Source of the DNA: Bradyrhizobium sp.
GTDB taxonomy: Bacteria; Pseudomonadota; Alphaproteobacteria; Rhizobiales; Xanthobacteraceae
Direction of reading: 5' to 3'
NCBI GenBank assembly: GCA_025960445.1
Contig: JAICIT010000078.1
Location: 1-8,419, forward strand
DNA: 8,419 bases
A program made the translations under genes and the position numbers. How positions within the stretch are numbered: the first letter of the stretch is position 1; each line of letters opens with the position of its first letter. Below the pieces are notes generated by a model. That model did no database searches. It saw nothing but the letters and a program-made list of their open reading frames with translations, and was not told the DNA's origin. Positions 1 through 5,595 of this stretch are shown piece by piece.

Positions 1-92
1 GAGACGCGCAGCGATCCTACGAAGCCAACCTCAACATCATCAGCGCCACCCGCCGAATGATCCAACGCACGCTCGACATACTCAAGACCTGA
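1..92 (+). CDS. flgC: Flagellar basal-body rod protein FlgC, C-terminal end (partial)
   Basis: Only the last 29 codons lie in the window, in the frame whose codons begin at position 3, ending at TGA 90-92. The visible residues (DAQRSYEANLNIISATRRMI, then QRTLDILKT) match the conserved C-terminal helix of FlgC and related rod proteins, where an S/A-Y-x-A-N-x-x-x-I pattern is followed by a T-L-D-x-L-K ending. FlgC forms part of the proximal rod that crosses the periplasm between the MS-ring and the distal rod, and is exported by the flagellar type III apparatus. fliE starts 17 bases after its stop, so the two are almost certainly co-transcribed. The 5' part of the gene, probably preceded by flgB, lies outside the window. 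Identity is inferred from the conserved tail plus position directly upstream of fliE. Confidence 0.9.
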   Translation, partial: DAQRSYEANLNIISATRRMIQRTLDILKT

Positions 93-109
93 CCAGGAAA
101 GCTTGAACC

Positions 110-421
110 ATGGCTTCACCCACAGTCGCTGCAAATGCCTACGCCAATCTTGCCCGCATTCTGGATACCGGCGGCGGCGCGGCCAAGGGGAGCGAGGCCG
201 GCGGCCTTTCGTTCGGCGCGGTGCTCAAGGATGCGATCGGAAGCGTTCTGGATGCCGGCAGGAAATCTGACGCGCAGACCGTCGCGATGGCGGCGGGCAA
301 GGCCAATGTGATGGACGTGGTGACAGCGGTGGCGGAGACTGACGTCGCGGTTTCGACGCTGGTGTCGGTGCGTGACCGGGTGATCCAGAGCTACGAAGAC
401 ATCATGAAAATGCCGATCTGA
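110..421 (+). CDS. fliE: Flagellar hook-basal body complex protein FliE
   Basis: This encodes a 103-residue protein, a normal length for FliE. FliE is the small adaptor that joins the MS-ring (FliF) to the proximal rod and is an early export substrate, assembling in the periplasm. The N-terminal third is rich in Ala and Gly. The C-terminal half carries the diagnostic FliE pattern: FGAVLKDAI, then ANVMDVVTAVAETDVAVSTLVSVRDRVI, ending YEDIMKMPI, the family's typical YxEIMxMxI tail. The ATG at 110 is preceded by a purine-rich ribosome site (AGGAAAG, 96-102), which supports this start. It sits 17 bases after flgC and about 100 bases before fliQ in the same operon. An antisense open frame covers the same bases but resembles no protein. 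Confidence 0.95.
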   Translation: MASPTVAANAYANLARILDTGGGAAKGSEAGGLSFGAVLKDAIGSVLDAGRKSDAQTVAMAAGKANVMDVVTAVAETDVAVSTLVSVRDRVIQSYEDIMKMPI

Positions 422-524
422 TGAGAGCGGCCTGCTAACCGCGTGTTGAGCAGTGGATATTGTGGCCGGATGACGAGGAAAGCGCCGCGCGCGTTCCTCA
501 GTGTAATGGAAAGAGGATAGTCGA
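422..524 (+). promoter_or_regulatory. fliE-fliQ gap with two predicted mRNA stem-loops
   Basis: The gap is 103 bases with no open frame of its own. Two inverted repeats are visible. The first is CTGCT 432-436 with AGCAG 449-453, extended by AAC 437-439 with GTT 445-447 across a one-base bulge. The second is GAGGAA 475-480 with TTCCTC 494-499, then one mismatch and four more G-C pairs (482-485 with 489-492) around a three-base loop. No T-run follows, so it is not a standard terminator. The TCCTC of the second hairpin can instead pair with GAGGA (513-517), part of the fliQ ribosome site. The structures are read directly from sequence; a regulatory role is inference. Confidence 0.45.
508..517 (+). 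promoter_or_regulatory. fliQ ribosome binding site
   Basis: GGAAAGAGGA ends seven bases before the fliQ ATG at 525. It is a strong purine-rich Shine-Dalgarno and fixes the start. Its GAGGA core repeats the 5' arm of the hairpin just upstream (475-480), so the two compete for the same TCCTC. Confidence 0.7.
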
Positions 525-788
525 ATGACCGGTGCTGAAACCCTCGACGTGGCGCGTGATGCGATCTGGACCATCGTCGTGGTGTCGTCGCCGCTGATGG
601 TGGTGGGTCTTGTGGTCGGTGTCGTCGTGTCACTGTTCCAGGCGCTCACGCAGATCCAGGAGCAGACGCTGGTGTTCGTTCCGAAAATTTTGGCGATCTT
701 CGTGACGCTCCTGCTTGCGCTCCCGTTCATGGCGGACTCGCTGCACGCCCACATGATGAGGCTGTCGTCGCGAATCATCGGCGGTTGA
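525..788 (+). CDS. fliQ: Flagellar type III export gate protein FliQ
   Basis: This 87-residue, very hydrophobic protein has the usual FliQ length of about 88. FliQ, with FliP and FliR, forms the helical export gate inside the MS-ring, through which rod, hook and filament subunits leave the cytoplasm. Two long hydrophobic helices are visible, about residues 16-38 and 52-72. Between them lies the highly conserved loop SLFQALTQIQEQTLVFVPK, the family signature. The N-terminal DVARDAIW is also typical. The start is set by a strong ribosome site ending at 517. The stop TGA (786-788) is followed by a 99-base gap before fliR. FliP, its usual partner gene, is not adjacent here. Confidence 0.96.
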   Translation: MTGAETLDVARDAIWTIVVVSSPLMVVGLVVGVVVSLFQALTQIQEQTLVFVPKILAIFVTLLLALPFMADSLHAHMMRLSSRIIGG

Positions 789-814
789 TGCACACTGTCT
801 GTGGTTCGATCGAT

Positions 815-866
815 ATTTGCCGTTCGTCTGGGAGTATTGGCGGAAATGGTCGTGCGAATGGCAAAT
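815..866 (+). repeat. 13-pair inverted repeat (stem-loop) between fliQ and fliR
   Basis: The 99-base fliQ-fliR gap contains ATTTGCCGTTCGT (815-827) and GCGAATGGCAAAT (854-866). As RNA these pair along all 13 positions, 11 Watson-Crick pairs plus two G-U wobbles, around a 26-base loop. The outer seven bases are perfectly complementary (ATTTGCC with GGCAAAT). The stem ends 21 bases before the fliR start codon. No T-run follows, so it is not an intrinsic terminator. It could be an mRNA processing or stability element, a translational control structure, a protein-binding palindrome or a relic of a short interspersed repeat. Only the pairing is certain. Confidence 0.6.
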
Positions 867-887
867 CCGCCGCGCGGTATGTGAGAA

Positions 888-1655
888 ATGCGGGTCGATA
901 TTTCACTGCTCCCTGCGCTCGCCGCGACCTTCATGCTGGTGTTCGCCCGCATTGGCGCGATGGTCATGCTGTTGCCGGGATTGGGCGAGTCCAACATTCC
1001 GGTGCGCATCAAACTTGCCATCGCGGTCGTGCTGACGTTGATCATCTTGCCGCTGCATCGCGCCGCCTACCATGTCGACATGCACTCGCTGACCCCGTTG
1101 CTGGTGCTGATGGTGCATGAGATCATCATCGGTGTCGTGCTCGGCGCTACTGCGCGGGTGACGCTCGCCGCGCTTCAGGTCGCGGGCTCGGTGATCGCGC
1201 AGCAGATGGGTCTTGGATTTGTCACCGCTGTCGATCCGACCCAGGGCCAGCAAGGGTTGCTGATAGGAAACTTCCTTACCCTGCTCGGAATCACGCTGCT
1301 GTTCGCGACCGATACCCATCATCTTGTCATTGCGGCCCTGAACGACAGTTACGCGATCTTTTCGCCGGGCGAGATGATGCCGAGTGGCGATGTCGCGGCG
1401 CTCGCAACGCGGGCTTTCGCCGCTGCTTTCAGGATTGGCCTGCAGCTCTCGGCTCCATTCCTGGTGTTCGGGCTGGTCTTCAACATAGGCCTCGGCGTGC
1501 TGGCGCGATTGATGCCTCAGATGCAGGTCTATTTCGTCGGCGTGCCGCTCGCGATTATGGCCGGGTTCCTCATCTTTGCGGTCGTCATCGCCGCGTTGAT
1601 GGGGACGTTCCTCGATTACTTCATTGGCGTCATGCACCAATTGATACCGCTTTAA
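888..1655 (+). CDS. fliR: Flagellar biosynthesis protein FliR
   Basis: This encodes a 255-residue integral membrane protein, close to the usual FliR length of about 250-260. FliR completes the FliP5-FliQ4-FliR1 export gate, and FlhB wraps around its base. Family hallmarks include the N-terminal ARIGAMVMLLPGLGE with IPVRIKLAIA following, and HEIIIGVVLGATAR in the middle. Further on are the QMGLGFVTAVDPTQG segment and the C-terminal GVLARLMPQMQVYFVGVPL. About six hydrophobic stretches are visible. The ATG at 888 is the first possible in-frame start because TGA occurs in frame at 882-884. Its ribosome site is weak (GTGAG, 881-885), which contrasts with the strong sites of fliQ and flhB. flhB begins 16 bases after the stop. 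Confidence 0.96.
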   Translation: MRVDISLLPALAATFMLVFARIGAMVMLLPGLGESNIPVRIKLAIAVVLTLIILPLHRAAYHVDMHSLTPLLVLMVHEIIIGVVLGATARVTLAALQVAGSVIAQQMGLGFVTAVDPTQGQQGLLIGNFLTLLGITLLFATDTHHLVIAALNDSYAIFSPGEMMPSGDVAALATRAFAAAFRIGLQLSAPFLVFGLVFNIGLGVLARLMPQMQVYFVGVPLAIMAGFLIFAVVIAALMGTFLDYFIGVMHQLIPL

Positions 1656-1671
1656 CGGGGAAGCCGAGACG

Positions 1672-2751
1672 ATGGCTGACGAGAACGACGTATCCGACAA
1701 AACAGAAGACCCTACCCAGAAGCGGCTGGATGACGCCCATGAGCGGGGTGATGTCGTCAAAAGTCAGGAGATCAACACCTGGTTCGTGATTGCAGGCGGC
1801 ACTCTGGTGCTCTCGACATTTTCCGGATCGATCGGCGGCGGCATCCTGTCGCCGCTGCGCAATCTGATCGCCAATGCCTGGATGATCCATACCGACGGGC
1901 CGAGTCTGCTGGCGCTGGCGCAATCGCTCGGATATGCGCTGATTGCCGCGATGGGAGTGCCATTTTTGATGCTCGCTCTGGCGGCCATCGCCGGCAATAT
2001 GGTGCAGCATCGATTGGTGTGGTCTGGCGAATCGCTCAAGCCGAAGTTCAGCAAGATCTCGCCGGCTGCCGGTGCCAAGCGCATATTCGGCAAACAGGCG
2101 GCGGCGAATTTTGCCAAAGGCCTGTTCAAACTGTTGGCGCTCGGCGCGGTGATGACGGCGATCGTTTGGCCCGAACGTCACCGGCTGGAATCGATGGTGA
2201 GATTCGACCCGGCCGCGCTGTTAGGGCTCACGACCGGCATGACAGTGCATTTGATGGGCTCCGTCGTGGCTATGCTCGCCGTCGTCGCGATTGCGGATTA
2301 CCTGTTTCAGTACCGTCAGTGGTTCGAGCGGCAGAAAATGTCGCTGCGGGAAATGAAGGAGGAGTTCAAGCAATCGGAAGGCGACCCGCACATCAAGGGA
2401 CGGATCAGGCAGTTGCGGCAGGCGCGAATGAAGAAGCGCATGATGGCCGCCGTCCCGAAAGCGTCGGTGGTGATCACCAATCCGACCCACTATGCGGTGG
2501 CGCTGAGCTACGAGCGCGGCATGTCGGCTCCGATCTGTGTCGCCAAGGGCATTGACACGATCGCGCTCAAAATCAGGGAAGTCGCAGGCAAGCACGACAT
2601 CCCGATCGTCGAAAACGTGCCATTGGCGAGGGCGCTGTATGCGACGGTGGACATCGACGACGAAATCCCGGTCGAGCACTATCACGCGGTGGCGGAAGTC
2701 ATTGGTTACGTCATGGGTCTCAAGCGCGGCGTTTTCGCCCGCCGGGTGTAA
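1672..2751 (+). CDS. flhB: Flagellar export substrate-switch protein FlhB
   Basis: This encodes a 359-residue protein of standard FlhB length. FlhB is the export-apparatus component that switches specificity from rod/hook to filament substrates. The N-terminus carries the typical charged start DKTEDPTQKRLDDAHERGDVVKSQE. About four membrane segments follow, near residues 34-54, 85-108, 145-165 and 185-205. The cytoplasmic domain begins around residue 220, with MSLREMKEEFKQSEGDPHIK, a conserved FlhB linker. The autocleavage motif NPTH is intact at residues 270-273, with cleavage expected between Asn270 and Pro271. The C-terminal part (ALKIREVAGKHDIPIVENVPLARALY) is likewise conserved. The start has a good ribosome site (GGGGAAG, 1657-1663) and lies 16 bases after fliR. 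It is the last flagellar gene of this run. Confidence 0.97.
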   Translation: MADENDVSDKTEDPTQKRLDDAHERGDVVKSQEINTWFVIAGGTLVLSTFSGSIGGGILSPLRNLIANAWMIHTDGPSLLALAQSLGYALIAAMGVPFLMLALAAIAGNMVQHRLVWSGESLKPKFSKISPAAGAKRIFGKQAAANFAKGLFKLLALGAVMTAIVWPERHRLESMVRFDPAALLGLTTGMTVHLMGSVVAMLAVVAIADYLFQYRQWFERQKMSLREMKEEFKQSEGDPHIKGRIRQLRQARMKKRMMAAVPKASVVITNPTHYAVALSYERGMSAPICVAKGIDTIALKIREVAGKHDIPIVENVPLARALYATVDIDDEIPVEHYHAVAEVIGYVMGLKRGVFARRV

Positions 2752-2903
2752 CCAGAGGAACCCCGGAGGGAAGCCGTCGGAACTGCCCACAACCAGCGAA
2801 TTAGCGGCTGGACGGACTTGCGCTTGCGGGTCCGATTCAGGCACTCAGGAGCCAAGCGTTTCCAAGCGCGTCACCTCCACACCGACAGGTGCGTCCCCCG
2901 GAT
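2752..2903 (+). promoter_or_regulatory. flhB-cckA intergenic region with paired CCAAGCG motifs
   Basis: These 152 bases hold no plausible gene. CCAAGCG occurs twice in direct orientation, at 2852-2858 and 2862-2868. The spacing is ten bases (one helical turn), a common layout for protein-binding half-sites. A reversed copy of its core (CGCTTG) lies at 2821-2826. CACCT (2872-2876) is complementary to AGGTG (2887-2891), the best ribosome-site candidate for cckA. CCAGC (2793-2797) pairs with GCTGG (2807-2811). I see no CtrA box (TTAA-N7-TTAA), no convincing sigma-70 promoter and no T-tailed terminator, so cckA may be read from the flagellar operon, from a promoter I cannot recognise, or from both. 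Confidence 0.35.
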
Positions 2904-5441
2904 ATGACCGCCGATCCTGATAAGCATCCCTCACGACAACCGGTGGCCGTTCACGAGCCGACCCGGCGCGGCGGGAGCATCGTACTTGTGCTGCTGGTGG
3001 CGGCCGGCATCGTCGCGACGGCGGTAGCGCTGATGACGCTCGGGCGCGCGCAGGCGCAGCCCTATATCCTTGGGCTGCTCGCGCTGCTGTCGATGGTCGG
3101 GCTGTTCAGCCTGTTCGCTTTCGCCGCCGGCATCATCCGCTTCGCCGATCGCGCGGCCGACGATCCGGTTCGGGGCAGCATCGCCGACCATGCCTATGAC
3201 GGCCTCGCGGTCACCGATCCCAAGGGACACGTTATTTATTCCAACGCGGCCTATCTTGCGCTCACGGGAGCGGCGAGTGCGCTTGAGGCGCGGCCGGTTG
3301 AGCGGGTGTTCATCGGCAATCCGGATGTCTCGGAGGCGGTATTCCGTTTGCTCAAGGCGGCGCGGGAAGGCAAGCGGCAGCAGGAAGAGGTTCGGATTGC
3401 CGGTCAGGAGGGCGCGCATGGTCGGTGGCTGCGGATGCGAGTCCGGCCGCTCGGCGAGGGCAAGCGCGAATCCAAATACGCGGTCTGGTCGCTGGCGGAC
3501 ATCACGCGGGACCGCGAGCGTCAGGAGGATGTCTTTCAGGAGCTGCAGCATGCGATCGAATATCTCGATCATGCGCCTTGCGGCTTCTTCTCGGTCAATC
3601 CGGCCGGCGAGATTGTCTATATCAACGCGACGCTCGCGAACTGGCTCGACTACGACCTTGCCGAGATCGGGTCCGGCGGACTGAAGGTGGGCGATATCGT
3701 CTCCGGTGACGGTGGGGCGCTATTGACCTCGATCGTGCCGGCACCCGGTGAAGTGAAAACCGAGGTGTTCGATATCGACCTCAGGATGCGCGGCGGCAAG
3801 ACCATGCCGGTGCGCCTCTATCACAAACTTGCGTTCGGCGCCGATGGCGCGCCGGGGGCCTCGCGCACGCTGGTGATTAGCCGTGCCCGCGATGAGCGGG
3901 CAGATCCGCAGCGCGCGGCTGAAGTCCGCTTCATGCGGTTTTTCGATCATACCCCGATGGCGATCGCGACGGTTGATCGAGGCGGCGCGGTCGTGCGCGC
4001 CAACGCCCGCTATGCCAAGCTGGCGCAAGGCCTCAGCTCCGATGGCGCGGCCGGCAAATCGATCTTCGGCGCCGTCAGTGAGCGGGATCGCAAGCTGCTG
4101 ATCGCGGCCATCAACCAGGCAGCGGAAGGGCAGGGCGATATTCCGCCGGTCGAGGTTTTGCTCGCAGGCGCCAGGGAGCGGTGGGGGCAGTTCTTCGTCA
4201 CCGCGGTTGAGGAAGACGAGCGCGAAACTGAAGCGGCGATCGTCTACATGCTTGACACCACCGAGCGGCGCGCTCTGGAGAACCAGATCAACCAGTCGCA
4301 GAAGATGGACATGGTCGGCCAGCTCGCCGGCGGCATCGCGCACGATTTTAACAACGTCTTATCGGCCATCATGATGGCCAACGACTTCCTCCTGAACGCG
4401 CACAAGCCGACCGACCCGTCGTTCCAGGACATCATGCAGATCAAGCAGAACGCTACCCGCGCGGCGACGCTGGTGCGGCAGCTTCTGGCTTTCTCACGAC
4501 GGCAGACCTTGCGGCCGCAGGTACTCGATCTCGGCGATGCGCTATCCGATCTCACCATGCTGCTGCGCCGGCTGATTGGCGAAAAGGTCAAGCTCGATCT
4601 CGTGCATGGCCGCGATCTATGGCCGGTCAAGGTCGACGTTTCGCAGTTCGAACAAGTGATCGTGAATTTGGCGGTGAACGCCCGCGACGCGATGTCAGAT
4701 GGCGGCAAGTTGACCGTGCGCACCGCTAATGTGAGCTCCGAGCAATCGGCGCAGCTTGCCTACAAGGGAATGCCGCCTGCGGAATATGTGCGGATCGATG
4801 TCGTAGATACCGGTACCGGAATTCCCGCCGACATCGTCGACAAGATCTTCGAGCCGTTCTTTTCCACCAAGGAAGTCGGCAAGGGTACCGGCCTCGGCCT
4901 CTCGACCGTGTACGGCATCGTCAAGCAGACCGGCGGGTTCATCTATGTGGACTCGGAAGCAGGCAAGGGTACTTCGTTTCACATCTTCCTGCCCCGGCAT
5001 CATCCGGAGCAGGAGGTTCAGCCTGTCCGAGAGCCGTCAAGCGAGCCGAAGCCAAGAGCCGACCTCACCGGGCAAGGCACTATTCTTCTGGTCGAAGACG
5101 AGGAGGGCCTGCGCTCGCTGAATGCGCGGGGCCTGCGCTCGCGCGGCTATAGCGTGATCGAGGCCTCGAACGGCATCGAGGCTCTGGAAGCGCTGGAGGA
5201 GAAGGACGGTGCCGTCGACCTGGTCGTTTCTGACGTGGTGATGCCGGAAATGGACGGCCCGACCCTGCTCAAGACCATGCGGGGCCGCAATCCCGACCTC
5301 AAGATCATCTTTGTCTCGGGCTACGCGGAGGACGCCTTTGAGAAAAGCCTGCCGGAAAACCAGCAATTCGCGTTTCTGCCAAAACCCTTCACGCTCAGCC
5401 AGTTGGTCGCGGCAGTGAAGGAAACGATGACGCCTTCCTGA
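2904..5441 (+). CDS. cckA: Cell-cycle hybrid histidine kinase CckA
   Basis: This encodes an 845-residue inner-membrane kinase/phosphatase. CckA passes phosphate through ChpT to CtrA and CpdR and so controls cell cycle and motility in alphaproteobacteria. Two membrane helices lie at about residues 25-46 and 54-78. Three PAS-like regions follow, at about 92-210, 213-325 and 340-455. The DHp helix QKMDMVGQLAGGIAHDFNNV carries the phospho-accepting His480. The ATP-binding domain has an N-box (NLAVNARDAM, from residue 588), a G1 box (DTGTGIP, from 635) and G2 (GKGTGLGLS). The C-terminal receiver (about 727-845) has the acidic pair in VEDEE, Asp777 in SDVVMPEMDG and Lys827 in LPKPF. All catalytic residues are present, so it should act as both kinase and receiver. 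It is longer than Caulobacter CckA (about 690), with an apparent extra PAS region. I chose ATG 2904 over an in-frame GTG at 2889, which has no ribosome site; AGGTG (2887-2891) serves 2904. Confidence 0.93.
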   Translation: MTADPDKHPSRQPVAVHEPTRRGGSIVLVLLVAAGIVATAVALMTLGRAQAQPYILGLLALLSMVGLFSLFAFAAGIIRFADRAADDPVRGSIADHAYDGLAVTDPKGHVIYSNAAYLALTGAASALEARPVERVFIGNPDVSEAVFRLLKAAREGKRQQEEVRIAGQEGAHGRWLRMRVRPLGEGKRESKYAVWSLADITRDRERQEDVFQELQHAIEYLDHAPCGFFSVNPAGEIVYINATLANWLDYDLAEIGSGGLKVGDIVSGDGGALLTSIVPAPGEVKTEVFDIDLRMRGGKTMPVRLYHKLAFGADGAPGASRTLVISRARDERADPQRAAEVRFMRFFDHTPMAIATVDRGGAVVRANARYAKLAQGLSSDGAAGKSIFGAVSERDRKLLIAAINQAAEGQGDIPPVEVLLAGARERWGQFFVTAVEEDERETEAAIVYMLDTTERRALENQINQSQKMDMVGQLAGGIAHDFNNVLSAIMMANDFLLNAHKPTDPSFQDIMQIKQNATRAATLVRQLLAFSRRQTLRPQVLDLGDALSDLTMLLRRLIGEKVKLDLVHGRDLWPVKVDVSQFEQVIVNLAVNARDAMSDGGKLTVRTANVSSEQSAQLAYKGMPPAEYVRIDVVDTGTGIPADIVDKIFEPFFSTKEVGKGTGLGLSTVYGIVKQTGGFIYVDSEAGKGTSFHIFLPRHHPEQEVQPVREPSSEPKPRADLTGQGTILLVEDEEGLRSLNARGLRSRGYSVIEASNGIEALEALEEKDGAVDLVVSDVVMPEMDGPTLLKTMRGRNPDLKIIFVSGYAEDAFEKSLPENQQFAFLPKPFTLSQLVAAVKETMTPS

Positions 5442-5458
5442 GCGTCAAAGGCTCGAAA

Positions 5459-5476
5459 GTCGCTCAAATGAGCGAC
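5459..5476 (+). terminator. Stem-loop just after cckA, no T-run
   Basis: GTCGCTC (5459-5465) and GAGCGAC (5470-5476) form a perfect seven-pair stem with a four-base AAAT loop, starting 18 bases after the cckA stop. The bases that follow (AGCGACCTCG) are not T-rich, so it does not fit a standard intrinsic terminator. It may protect the 3' end of the mRNA or be a weak terminator. The rest of the cckA-to-5596 gap holds a second small hairpin (TCCCC 5566-5570 with GGGGA 5576-5580) just before the next ribosome site. Confidence 0.4.
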
Positions 5477-5595
5477 AGCGACCTCGTCCCCGCGACCGAG
5501 CGCCGCAGCCGCGGTTCCCTCTAACGGCTTCACATTTGGGCGCCGCTGCCCATGTTAGTGGCGCTTCCCCATGCCGGGGACACAAGGGAATAGAC

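Noticed and set aside
116..1045. Long minus-strand open frame opposite fliE, fliQ and fliR
   Set aside because: Antisense shadow in GC-rich DNA; its translation has no recognisable domain and covers three well-supported flagellar genes.
788..1120. Plus-strand frame starting with an ATG that overlaps the fliQ stop (TGATG)
   Set aside because: The arrangement looks like translational coupling, but the frame overlaps more than 230 bases of fliR in another frame and its product is not protein-like.
903..1760. Minus-strand open frame opposite fliR
   Set aside because: Composition-driven shadow rich in Arg, His, Gln and Asp; fliR on the plus strand is unambiguous.
2765..2770. GGAGGG, a strong ribosome-site-like sequence after flhB
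   Set aside because: No start codon follows at a usable distance, so no small gene can be supported.
2889..2903. GTG start extending cckA by five residues
   Set aside because: No ribosome site precedes it, and AGGTG (2887-2891) better serves the ATG at 2904. The choice is not certain because that spacing is long.
5536..5595. TTG start adding 20 residues to the Tim44-like protein
   Set aside because: No ribosome site, and the added residues precede a clean signal sequence that starts naturally at 5596.
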